Source: Prevotella sp. UBA4330
GTDB lineage: Bacteria > Bacteroidota > Bacteroidia > Bacteroidales > Bacteroidaceae
Assembly (NCBI GenBank): GCA_002394385.1
Contig: DGTS01000011.1
Location: 251,240-315,239 of the forward strand
Length of the DNA stretch: 64,000 bases
Direction of reading: 5' to 3'
Shown: positions 50,218-57,108 of the stretch, one piece after another
How the letters are laid out: the number at the start of each line of letters is the position of its first letter
Numbering within the stretch: position 1 is the first letter of the stretch
Notes under the pieces: model-generated
What the model saw: only the letters and a program-made list of their open reading frames with translations
Told to the model about the DNA's origin: nothing
The model's database searches: none
Position numbers and translations under genes: made by a program

Positions 50218-50673
50218 CTACACTTTTTCTACCTTTATGATGATGCTCTCGCGACTCACCACGCGCACCTTGGTGCCTTTCTCTATCTTCTCGCCGTCGG
50301 CAGAAACGGCTTTCCAGTCGTCGCCGTCAATGGCCACTCTGCCGAAGCCGTCGGCATCTATTGTCTCGCTGACACGTCCCTCCTGCCCTATCAGTGCGTC
50401 GGCGTTACTCTTGCGGTCGGGGTCGTTGCGGTGGAAATAGCGCAACATTACGGGACGCACAAAGAACAGGCACAGCACGGAGATAACAGCAAAGAGAAGC
50501 AACTGCCACAGGAATCCCATGCCCGTGAGCGACAGCACCGCCGTTATGGCTGCACCGATGGCAAAACACAGGATGAAGAAGTCGCCACTTGTAAGTTCAA
50601 GTATCAGCAGCAGAAAAGCCACAATGGCCCACAACTGCCACAAGTTTTGCATGAAATAATCTATAATTCCCAT
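50218..50673 (-). CDS. NfeD-like membrane protein
   Basis: A 151-residue protein with hydrophobic spans at about residues 12-30 and 33-70 (AIVAFLLLILELTSGDFFILCFAIGAAITAVL) and a C-terminal OB-fold domain (ALIGQEGRVSETIDADGFGRVAIDGDDWKAVSADG). NfeD proteins are partners of stomatin-like proteins, and the SPFH gene follows 22 bp downstream. It lacks the ClpP-like protease domain, so it is the short form. Confidence 0.9.
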   Translation of the reverse strand: MGIIDYFMQNLWQLWAIVAFLLLILELTSGDFFILCFAIGAAITAVLSLTGMGFLWQLLLFAVISVLCLFFVRPVMLRYFHRNDPDRKSNADALIGQEGRVSETIDADGFGRVAIDGDDWKAVSADGEKIEKGTKVRVVSRESIIIKVEKV

Positions 50674-50696
50674 TTCTCGTTTATAATTATCAATTT

Positions 50697-50760
50697 CAAG
50701 TTTCGCACGCTCCGCTTGCTTAAGGAGTTTAGGAGTTTGGGAGTGTAGGAGTATAGACTT
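50697..50760. repeat. GGAGTTTAGGAGTTTGGGAG spacer repeats
   Basis: AAGGAGTTTAGGAGTTTGGG and GGAGTGTAGGAGTATAG before TTAACCC; part of the dispersed GGAGTTA-type family in the spacer upstream of the NfeD gene. Confidence 0.65.
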
Positions 50761-50783
50761 AACCCATCTCTAACGCTCTACTC

Positions 50784-51275
50784 TCACCGTCCTCCCCCTT
50801 TCCGGCGCGCTTCGGGTATCTTTCCCTTTTTCAGCATCAGCCGATAGCGCTCGGGAAAACTCATGTGGCGGTACTCGCGCCACCCTGGGGCACCCTTCTC
50901 GAACTGCTCCAGATAGTGAAAGTCGCGCTCGTGCAGATAAGCCTCTACCTCAAAGGGATTGAGGTAGTAGGCCAGATTCTTGCGCTTGCGGTTAAGGCAA
51001 ACACCCTTCAGCCAGTAGTAGCCGTAAAGGGTGTAGAAGCACATCCAGTTGTTAGCCGTGTTCTGCGCCTGCCTCAGGTGTATCATCTCGTGATTTTTCA
51101 TCACAGAGTTGCGGGCGTTCAGATGGTCGGCAACGTCCTGCTCGTTGGTGAAGATGCGCCCAAAGATGGTTATGCCGGAGAATCCCTTCCTGCAAAGAAA
51201 GGTGTTCACCAGCGCCGGCATGTCCTTAATCCTGCTCGGGCGCTTTGCTTTTACTATGGCTGTGAGCAGGTTCAT
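50784..51275 (-). CDS. Conserved hypothetical protein with HEMIH motif
   Basis: A 163-residue basic protein without a signal peptide. The segment NHEMIHLRQAQNT near residue 82 has the HExxH pattern of zinc-dependent peptidases, followed by an aromatic-rich helix (WMCFYTLYGYYWLKG) and NPFEVEAYLHERD, where the glutamates could be further ligands. This combination recurs in Bacteroidales hypothetical proteins near M48 peptidases. The gene starts 10 bp after the M48 lipoprotein gene, so the two are probably co-expressed. Peptidase activity is inferred only. Confidence 0.7.
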   Translation of the reverse strand: MNLLTAIVKAKRPSRIKDMPALVNTFLCRKGFSGITIFGRIFTNEQDVADHLNARNSVMKNHEMIHLRQAQNTANNWMCFYTLYGYYWLKGVCLNRKRKNLAYYLNPFEVEAYLHERDFHYLEQFEKGAPGWREYRHMSFPERYRLMLKKGKIPEARRKGGGR

Positions 51276-51285
51276 TGCTACATGC

Positions 51286-52101
51286 CTATTTCTTTATTCC
51301 CTTGTAATACTGCTGTGCCTCGGGCAGCCATCCCTGAATGTCCTTCACGCGCTTGGCATCGCTGGGGTGAGAACTGAGCCATGAGGCAGTGGTAGCCGTT
51401 GAACTTTGCGCCATGCGCTGCCAGAAGGTCACTGCCACTGCAGGGTCGTAGCCTGCCATAGCGGCGAATATCAGTCCCATGTGGTCGGCCTCGCTCTCAT
51501 TGTCGCGCGAATATTTCAGTTGCGAGAGTTGAATGCCGTAACTTGCAACCTGTGTTCCCAGTTGTCCCAACTCCGAACCGGCAACAGACGAGAGCACCGC
51601 GCCGCCAATGGCGAGTCCTGTCTGTGCGCGCTGCGCCTTGCTCAACTGCTCGGCAGAGTGCTTAGCAACAGCATGTGCAATCTCATGTCCCAGCACGATG
51701 GCAAGCGAAGCCTCGTCTTTGGTTACTGGAAGGATGCCCTCATAGACAACAATCTTTCCTCCAGGCATGCAGAAAGCATTCACCTGTTTGTCTTGCACGA
51801 GATTGAACTCCCACTTGAAGTTCTTCACCTCGTTGGCATATCCATGATTGCGGAGATAGGTCTCCACGGCGTTTGCCAGACGCTGGCCCACACGCTTCAC
51901 CATCGCGGTATTGGCCTGGTTGGTAGATGCCTTGGCCTTCTTCATGTACTCGCCATACTGCTGAGAACTCAGGCTCAGCATATACTCGTCGGTCACCGAG
52001 AGACGATGTGTTCTGCCCGTGATGGGCACTTTAGATACTGTTCCACACGATGCCAGCAGCATTGCCACAAGCATAAGGATGATAAAACTCGTCTTTTTCA
52101 T
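51286..52101 (-). CDS. M48-family metallopeptidase, lipoprotein
   Basis: A 271-residue lipoprotein: MKKTSFIILMLVAMLLASCG gives lipidation at C19. The zinc motif is VLGHEIAHAVAKH near residue 137, with the third ligand in DNESEADHMGL near 201. The family includes BepA and LoiP, which degrade misfolded outer membrane proteins. FCMPGGKIVVYEGIL is the conserved strand before the active site. It is transcribed from a -7 element at 52160-52167, with the HEMIH gene downstream. Confidence 0.93.
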   Translation of the reverse strand: MKKTSFIILMLVAMLLASCGTVSKVPITGRTHRLSVTDEYMLSLSSQQYGEYMKKAKASTNQANTAMVKRVGQRLANAVETYLRNHGYANEVKNFKWEFNLVQDKQVNAFCMPGGKIVVYEGILPVTKDEASLAIVLGHEIAHAVAKHSAEQLSKAQRAQTGLAIGGAVLSSVAGSELGQLGTQVASYGIQLSQLKYSRDNESEADHMGLIFAAMAGYDPAVAVTFWQRMAQSSTATTASWLSSHPSDAKRVKDIQGWLPEAQQYYKGIKK

Positions 52102-52159
52102 ATTTGTATGTTTTTAGTCGTAATTCCGTACCTTCCCTTTCACAATAATATATACGCTG

Positions 52160-52167
52160 CAAATTTA
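52160..52167 (-). promoter_or_regulatory. -7 element TAAATTTG of the M48 gene
   Basis: Minus-strand consensus octamer, 58 bp before the start at 52101. Confidence 0.6.
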
Positions 52168-52208
52168 TTAAAAAGAATCCAAACTTCCAAATTTTTGTTG
52201 TATGCGCC

Positions 52209-52240
52209 TTTGAGTTTACCAAGATTTTTCTGTATATTTG
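52209..52240 (+). promoter_or_regulatory. Promoter TTTG-N20-TATATTTG
   Basis: TTTG 52209-52212, TATATTTG 52233-52240. It drives the tandem-repeat protein starting at 52317. Confidence 0.75.
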
Positions 52241-52316
52241 CAGCAGAATTAAACGATTAGACTCAAATAGTATCATAATAACAAAAGAAGTATAACAAAT
52301 AAAAACAAATTGACTT

Positions 52317-52727
52317 ATGAAGAAACTATTGGTAATGATGGCTTTGGCTCTGATCCCGATGCTCTCTTTCGGACAGAGTGTTTACAGCAGAAGCGGCTCG
52401 TATGAGGGAAAAGTGGACAGCAACGGCAGAATCTACGACCGTGGCGGCTCATACAAGGGCGAGGTGAGAAGCAACGGATATATCTACGACCGTGGCGGCT
52501 CATATCGCGGAAAGATAAGCAGCGGCAGTTACTACGACCGTGGCGGCTCGTACATAGGAAAGATAACAAGCGACGGAAAGGTGTATGACCGCGGTGGCTC
52601 ATACAAGGGAGAAGTGAGAAGCGACGGCAGCGTGTATGACCGTGGCGGCTCCTACTGCGGCAAGGCTCAGGGAGTGCCACGCGCCACAGCGGCAGCACTG
52701 CTCTTCTTCGACCTCCTGATGCCGTAA
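52317..52727 (+). CDS. Secreted YDRGGSY-repeat protein
   Basis: A 136-residue protein with a signal peptide to about residue 19 (MLSFGQ). Residues 22-115 are six repeats of about 17-18 residues: YSRSGSY, then five of YDRGGSY, each followed by a short basic or glycine strand (KGEVRSNG, RGKISSG, IGKITSDG). The rest (GVPRATAAALLFFDLLMP) has a hydrophobic C-terminal helix that could sit in the membrane. Such short repeats with alternating Tyr, Gly and charged residues suggest a beta-solenoid or a surface binding protein. No family is recognised. Confidence 0.75.
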   Translation: MKKLLVMMALALIPMLSFGQSVYSRSGSYEGKVDSNGRIYDRGGSYKGEVRSNGYIYDRGGSYRGKISSGSYYDRGGSYIGKITSDGKVYDRGGSYKGEVRSDGSVYDRGGSYCGKAQGVPRATAAALLFFDLLMP

Positions 52728-52784
52728 TAATTAGGAGAAAGGAAGAAGATAAAGATAACTATATACTATCTGGCCCCATTCCTG

Positions 52785-52815
52785 ATGACTCCCCGCCCCT
52801 GCAGGGGCGGGGAAA
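52785..52815. repeat. G/C-run palindrome
   Basis: ACTCCCCGCCCCTGCAGGGG followed by CGGGGAAA, preceded by CCCCATTCCTGATG as in related copies near 41235 and 47735. Confidence 0.7.
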
Positions 52816-52853
52816 CTTCACGTACAGGGTCTTTCGGATTACATATAAAGAAA

Positions 52854-53138
52854 CTACTTCTCCAGCACAAAAACATGCCCGAGAATGCCGAACGACAACG
52901 GCTCGCCAAGCATCTTGCTGCTGCTGCAAACATAATAGTTGTTGTATTCGAGCGCATGATTAAGCACAACACGAGAGTAAGAACGGGCATCCACAACCAC
53001 CTGAGCGTCGCTGTTGAGCAACTCGGCATAGTGCTCCGTTATGGCGTCAATATGGCGCTGCCTGTTGGGATTAAAGAAATAGCAAGCCACAGCCAGTATC
53101 ACCAGCACAGCGGCAATGATAGATAAGGTCTTCTTCAT
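52854..53138 (-). CDS. Small membrane-anchored protein (DUF4359-like)
   Basis: A 94-residue protein with an N-terminal membrane segment (SIIAAVLVILAVACYFF, residues about 6-22) and an exported domain beginning NPNRQRHIDAITEHYAEL and ending SFGILGHVFVLE. The pattern resembles DUF4359 proteins, small single-pass proteins of unknown function; I hold this loosely. It has a -7 element TATCTTTG at 53160-53167. Confidence 0.6.
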   Translation of the reverse strand: MKKTLSIIAAVLVILAVACYFFNPNRQRHIDAITEHYAELLNSDAQVVVDARSYSRVVLNHALEYNNYYVCSSSKMLGEPLSFGILGHVFVLEK

Positions 53139-53159
53139 GATGTTCTGATATTAATGCGC

Positions 53160-53167
53160 CAAAGATA
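53160..53167 (-). promoter_or_regulatory. -7 element TATCTTTG
   Basis: Minus-strand consensus octamer, 21 bp before the start at 53138. Confidence 0.6.
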
Positions 53168-53210
53168 ACAACTTTTCCCGATATCTGCAACATTTTAACT
53201 TAACAGCACA

Positions 53211-53298
53211 GTAATTTCAGTGAAATTGCTCACCAATATAGCCTATTTTGCTCACCAATATAGCCTATTTTACTTACCAATATAGCCTATTTTGGTCG
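53211..53298. repeat. 22-bp-period array D (four units)
   Basis: Units begin at 53211, 53233, 53255 and 53277. Three have the core CCAATATAGCCTATTTTG or a variant, and the first is degenerate. The array ends 46 bp before the stop of the gene at 53345. Confidence 0.92.
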
Positions 53299-53344
53299 GT
53301 CAGACATACCGAGCAGCGAGGCCGTTAAGCATGTTTGGCAGTTT

Positions 53345-53665
53345 CTATTGGTATTTATTCAATCTCGAGAAATCCAGATACCTGTAATAAAAGGTCTTGT
53401 ATAAAGGACGAAGGTCAGCAGGGGCATTGTCGATGAATGCCGCAACCACCTGCTCCAACGATACCGCCATCACACGTGCAGCAAACGACTCCACGAGTTC
53501 GTCGCGTAGCGAAGCAACCTCACTTGCTGTCGTAGGATGGTCTCTGGGTGCAAGCACGACGGAGTATGCTATAGTATTCTCATGCGTTGACGGTTCTCTA
53601 AGCCTATAACACTCAGCAAGCAAGAAATTACGGTATATCTGACTAATCTCTATTTTTTCCGACAA
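53345..53665 (-). pseudogene. C-terminal fragment of a split nuclease-like gene
   Basis: The open frame has no ATG, only a TTG at 53665. It reads ISQIYRNFLLAECYRLREP, then TIAYSVVLAPRDHPTTASEV, and ends FYYRYLDFSRLNKY. These segments resemble the C-terminal part of PD-(D/E)XK nuclease-like proteins whose N-terminal half has the ending found in the next gene upstream (YLGDKTAMDAS at 53778-53790). The 112 bp between the two are a member of the AGTCGC repeat family, so the central catalytic region of the protein appears to be replaced by a repeat. The assignment to one original gene is inference. Confidence 0.5.
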
Positions 53666-53777
53666 AAGTGCCGCGCATATCCTTAAACTTCTAACTCCTT
53701 ACTTCTCGCTCGACCCGAAGGGGCGCTTTTATAAAGCGAAGCGACTAAAAGAACTCCTAATTCCTAACTTCTAACTC
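53661..53777. repeat. Repeat insert between the two gene fragments
   Basis: Holds a copy of the AGTCGCTTCGCTTT/GCGCCCC repeat (53703-53757) with GGAGTTA-type motifs on both sides. Its left end (53661-53698, minus strand) closely matches 60769-60807, the segment that spans the start of aroC. Confidence 0.85.
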
Positions 53778-54248
53778 CTAACTCCAATCACTTGCATCCA
53801 TCGCTGTCTTGTCGCCGAGATAACGCTTAACATCTTCGTGAAGGAACTCAATGCCCACCTCATACACCTCGTCTATCGGAATTGCGGGGAATGCCGCGCG
53901 CACCATCTTTGTGACATCTCCTGCCCTACCCTCTTCGAGCAGTTTCATAAGAGGACGAAAAAGATTGAATGCCATTGGCTGACTGGAGAGCATGTTGTTG
54001 AACAGTCGGTATGCCTCTATCGTCTCGTTTTTCCTCTGCCTGTTCTGCTCCACACGTCGCTTGGCATAATTGAAAATGTCGTCACTGAGAAAATTCTTGC
54101 CCGTAACATCTCCGTCAACCAGCATGTTCTCATGCTTGTTCTTACTATGAGGGAAAGGTCCCACGCCCTCTTGTTCTCCAAGTTCCTCACGATACAGCCC
54201 CTGCAGTCTCCTGCATTGCTCCGTAAATCGGTGTATGTTGCTTTTCAT
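53778..54248 (-). pseudogene. N-terminal fragment of a split nuclease-like gene
   Basis: A 156-codon fragment from the ATG at 54248, chosen because the -7 element lies at 54276-54283, downstream of an earlier ATG. It reads KSNIHRFTEQCRRLQGLYRE, then LVDGDVTGKNFLSDDIFNYAKRRVEQN, then IPIDEVYEVGIEFLHEDVKRYLGDKTAMDAS. It ends at a stop made by the GGAGTTAGGAGTT repeat. GDKTA-type endings precede the catalytic core in related restriction-endonuclease-like proteins, and that core is missing here. The protein is probably inactive. Confidence 0.6.
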
Positions 54249-54275
54249 CTCCAATGCTGATTTGTCTTTGTGTCG

Positions 54276-54283
54276 CAAAAATA
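54276..54283 (-). promoter_or_regulatory. -7 element TATTTTTG of the split gene
   Basis: Matches TAnnTTTG on the minus strand, 28 bp before the ATG at 54248. Confidence 0.5.
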
Positions 54284-54343
54284 ATAAAAAATCGCAACAA
54301 ATGCAAAACGAAAGATTCAAAATAGTTTAATAGTCCACCTTTT

Positions 54344-54913
54344 TTAGTTAAATGACAGTGTTTGCTTGTCGAAATCAATAGCACATCCTTTAAGGACTGT
54401 CATTCCAAGGATATTCTTTGCAGTCTCATCTTTAACAATAAAACACTTGGCATTTGTAACGGTGGTATTTCCTATTTTAAAATCAGCATAGAACCACTGC
54501 ATAGTGGTAATGCTATTATCTGCCATCTGTAGTTCTTCTTTATGAAGTTTAATCCCCTCCATCTTTCCTTTTTTTTTCAGTGACTCATAAGTCGCACTGT
54601 TAATCATGGAATAAGAACATCCGGTATCAACCAAGAATGTGCGTTCTACACCAAATATCGATGCCCTCACACCGAAGCAGTTTAACTGAAAAGGAAACAT
54701 TGCAACCGTCGTTTTTCCTGTTGAGGAAGAAGAAATGGAGGTATCTTCCGAAGAATCTTCGGAATAACTATCTTCGTCCTGCTCTGTAATTTCTTCTAAA
54801 AAAGGAACGATGTCACCAGAGAATTCTTCGGTGATAACAATGAAAAATCCCATACAGACAAAACAAATAGCACCAACCAGGGCTATTGTCAAATATGTTT
54901 TTATTGAATCCAT
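54344..54913 (-). CDS. Membrane-anchored retropepsin-like aspartic protease
   Basis: A 189-residue protein. One membrane segment (LTIALVGAICFVCMGFFIVI, residues about 8-27), then an acidic Ser-rich linker (DSYSEDSSEDTSISSSS), then a retropepsin-type domain. The active-site motif is FLVDTGCSYSMIN near residue 93, with DTG-S matching the family, and a later hydrophobic-glycine pair is NILGMTVLKGC near 167-177. Retropepsin-like proteases dimerise to cut proteins; this one would act outside the cytoplasm. The gene and its neighbour are more AT-rich than the flanking core genes. Its -7 element is at 54938-54945. Confidence 0.85.
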   Translation of the reverse strand: MDSIKTYLTIALVGAICFVCMGFFIVITEEFSGDIVPFLEEITEQDEDSYSEDSSEDTSISSSSTGKTTVAMFPFQLNCFGVRASIFGVERTFLVDTGCSYSMINSATYESLKKKGKMEGIKLHKEELQMADNSITTMQWFYADFKIGNTTVTNAKCFIVKDETAKNILGMTVLKGCAIDFDKQTLSFN

Positions 54914-54937
54914 TATTAGAATTGTTTGTTATGCATG

Positions 54938-54945
54938 CAAAGATA
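54938..54945 (-). promoter_or_regulatory. -7 element TATCTTTG of the retropepsin gene
   Basis: Minus-strand consensus octamer, 24 bp before the start at 54913. Confidence 0.65.
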
Positions 54946-54948
54946 CGA

Positions 54949-54976
54949 TAAAAGTCCAGTGTGTGCCGGACTTTTA
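54949..54976 (-). terminator. Terminator after the kinase-like gene
   Basis: AAAAGTCC pairs with GGACTTTT around CAGTGTGTGCC, with T-rich flank on the minus strand. Confidence 0.8.
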
Positions 54977-54988
54977 TACGTATAACAG

Positions 54989-55672
54989 TTATTTGCCAAC
55001 CATTCTGTTCCTGTCAATTTTAACCTCATATTGTTTCAAGTCAAAGCCATAATCTGCAAAAAGAGCGTCAACGTCAGCAAAATCAATTTCTTCACGAAGC
55101 ACTCCTGCAATATAGTTGATGACAACATATGTCTGTATAATCTCACGCGGGAAAAGGTTTTTTAGATGCCTCATATCGTCCTCACTTGTATAAGGATGGG
55201 CAGGTGAGCATGCAAGTTCAAAGTCCAACAATTCCAAAGCCCAAGTATAATTTTGCTCGCTAATTGCGTTATGCAGAATGTTATGGTCATGAAGAATGCG
55301 AAGATTCCGAACAAGAACGTTGGCTGCTATCATGTGATACTTTTTGTAACCACGCTCATTCATCTGTTCCCACTTTGCCACCTCCGCTTGTATCTGCTCG
55401 TGCGTCATAAAGGCAGCATCGCAAATTCTATAAGGACATTCCACATCATATTGCAACAGGCATGGTTTCACTTTATGTCCATTAGGCAAAGCCAACTCTA
55501 CATCAAGTTCCAGTACATACTCCATGTGGTTGGTTTTTATGCCAAGTGCATAAACCAATAATGGTTTACAAGTATATTCCACCAAGGGAAGAACATTGTG
55601 CCTATCATCTGCTTTACGTTTAAAGTTTACCAGACTTTTCAGTACAGACGAAAGTGTAAAACGCTTCCTCAA
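54989..55672 (-). CDS. Protein of unknown function with weak kinase-like features
   Basis: A 227-residue cytoplasmic protein rich in Lys, Tyr and His. NLRILHDHNILHNAISEQNY followed by WALELLDFELACSPAHPYTS (about residues 118-162) resembles the catalytic loop and DFG region of protein kinase-like folds, with LHNAIS in place of HRD and LLDFELA in place of DFG. Other kinase landmarks are not clear, so it may be a pseudokinase or an unrelated fold. It is AT-rich and has no recognised relatives. A terminator follows. Confidence 0.5.
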   Translation of the reverse strand: MRKRFTLSSVLKSLVNFKRKADDRHNVLPLVEYTCKPLLVYALGIKTNHMEYVLELDVELALPNGHKVKPCLLQYDVECPYRICDAAFMTHEQIQAEVAKWEQMNERGYKKYHMIAANVLVRNLRILHDHNILHNAISEQNYTWALELLDFELACSPAHPYTSEDDMRHLKNLFPREIIQTYVVINYIAGVLREEIDFADVDALFADYGFDLKQYEVKIDRNRMVGK

Positions 55673-56037
55673 AGTGCCGTCGCCTTAACAACGACGATGC
55701 AAAGACAGGAAAAGTTTTTTAATAATGCTCACTCGTGAATTGTTTTTTTCTAATATCGTTATGAATTTAACACATTTCGTAAACAAATATTATCATTGCA
55801 TTTGCAATGACAGTGGCAAAGGTACAATATTATTCTGACAAGCCAAGAATTCTACCATTACATTTTCGCCATTCAAACATATTTACCCAGATAAATATCA
55901 ATAATACAAAAGGCGACTCTCACGAGCCGCCCCTGCTTATTATACAAAAACATTATGAATTTTATTTAGCGAACAAGATTCTAAAAAAAGTTTATTCCTT
56001 ACATTCCATCAATTTATAGTTATTCGGGGTCTTATTA
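55673..56037. other. AT-rich spacer without a supported gene
   Basis: The 365 bp hold long A/T runs and a GGCGACTCTCACGAGCCGCC segment near 55912-55931 that could form a short hairpin. A 70-codon open frame on the plus strand (55807-56019) lacks a promoter, ribosome site or domain and is not accepted. Confidence 0.5.
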
Positions 56038-56406
56038 CTACTGCGCCTGCTTGCACTTGCGACACTTTCGCTCGCAATAGCGTTCGCACTGCGCACATAT
56101 ATCGTAGCCCAGCATCGCCCCGAGAATGAAATCTTCTTCGGGGGATAGTTGGTTGAGCGGTCGGGTGACCATGACGCGAATGGCATCGAGACACTCGCGC
56201 TTGCCGAAGAACAGGTTCAGCCTGTCGTTGCCCACGGGCTGAACGATGTAACTGATGCCTTGACGTTCAAGACGACGGAGCGCATACTCCTCGTATCGTT
56301 TGTTGAAGGTGAAGAGCACCATGTTGCGCACTCCTTTCTTAAACTCATAAATGTGGTTCATGAGCACCTTCATGTTTATTGGCATCACCTCGGCTTTCAT
56401 ATTCAT
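56038..56406 (-). CDS. DUF2023 protein with C-terminal cysteine cluster
   Basis: A 122-residue protein of the DUF2023 family, which is typically found beside flavodoxin genes. The central domain reads HIYEFKKGVRNMVLFTFNKRYEEYALRRLERQGISYIVQPVGNDRLNLFFGKREC, and the C-terminus has CAQCERYCERKCRKC, a compact cysteine-rich segment that may bind a metal. It follows fldA by 7 bp. A partner role with flavodoxin is likely from the linkage but has not been shown. Confidence 0.85.
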   Translation of the reverse strand: MNMKAEVMPINMKVLMNHIYEFKKGVRNMVLFTFNKRYEEYALRRLERQGISYIVQPVGNDRLNLFFGKRECLDAIRVMVTRPLNQLSPEEDFILGAMLGYDICAQCERYCERKCRKCKQAQ

Positions 56407-56413
56407 TAATTAT

Positions 56414-56911
56414 TTATTTCAGGTTTCCTTTTATCTGCTCTATCCATGCGTCGATGCGGCTGTCGGTCTTATCGTCCTCGTTGATATCGTCAAGGGCAAG
56501 GCCCACGAACTTATTGTCAACCACGGCATCAGAATCGTCGAAGGTATAACCGTCGATGTCAACCTCACCGACAACGGTTGCGCCGCCAGCCTTTGCAGCA
56601 TCGTAGAGTTCTTTCATCGCTCCGCAGAATGTGTCGCTGTAACTTGCTGAATCGCCGCAGCCGAACACTGCCACCACCTTGCCCGAGAGATCGGCTCCCT
56701 TCAGTGTGTCAACACCGTCGTACCAGTCGTCCTGCAACTCGCCAGCACCCCATGTGGAAGTGCCAATGAGCAGGTTGTCGTTCTCAGCAATAACATCGGC
56801 GGTGAGATCTGATACGTTGATGGCCTCAGCACCTATTCTCTCTGCTATCTTTGCTGCGATAGCCTCACATGTTCCGGTAGAAGAACCGTAAACAACTATT
56901 GTCTTTCCCAT
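56414..56911 (-). CDS. fldA: Flavodoxin
   Basis: A 165-residue FMN electron carrier. The phosphate loop is VVYGSSTGTCEAIAAKIAE (residues about 5-23), and the FMN loops are LLIGTSTWGAGELQDDWYDGVDTL near 48-71 and GCGDSASYSDTFCGAMKELYDAA near 84-106. It replaces ferredoxin in low-potential reactions, often under iron limitation. The -7 element TAACTTTG is at 56955-56962. DUF2023 follows in the same operon. Confidence 0.95.
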   Translation of the reverse strand: MGKTIVVYGSSTGTCEAIAAKIAERIGAEAINVSDLTADVIAENDNLLIGTSTWGAGELQDDWYDGVDTLKGADLSGKVVAVFGCGDSASYSDTFCGAMKELYDAAKAGGATVVGEVDIDGYTFDDSDAVVDNKFVGLALDDINEDDKTDSRIDAWIEQIKGNLK

Positions 56912-56954
56912 TTTCCTTTTACGTTAAAAATTAATTGTTTGACTTTTACGGGTG

Positions 56955-56962
56955 CAAAGTTA
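56955..56962 (-). promoter_or_regulatory. -7 element TAACTTTG of fldA
   Basis: Minus-strand consensus octamer, 43 bp before the fldA start. Confidence 0.65.
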
Positions 56963-57011
56963 AAAGGAAAACAGTATTTTTGCAATACCTAAAAATAATG
57001 GTTTTTATTAA

Positions 57012-57108
57012 TGTTGAGCGACAATAGACAATATTTAGAAACAAACTCCGCTCAACATTCAACCCTCAACATTCAACCCTCATCGCTCAGCCCTCATCGC
57101 TCAACAAT
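57012..57108. repeat. CTCAACATTCAACCCTCA iterations
   Basis: CGCTCAACATTCAACCCTCA and partial copies (CATCGCTCAGCCCTCATCGC) occur between 57049 and 57108. GTTGAGCGACAATAGACAAT at about 57013 is in inverted position. The segment overlaps the 3' end of the subtilase gene. Confidence 0.75.

Noticed and set aside
55807..56019. 70-codon open frame on the plus strand
   Set aside because: No promoter, ribosome site, domain or coding bias; it lies in AT-rich spacer.
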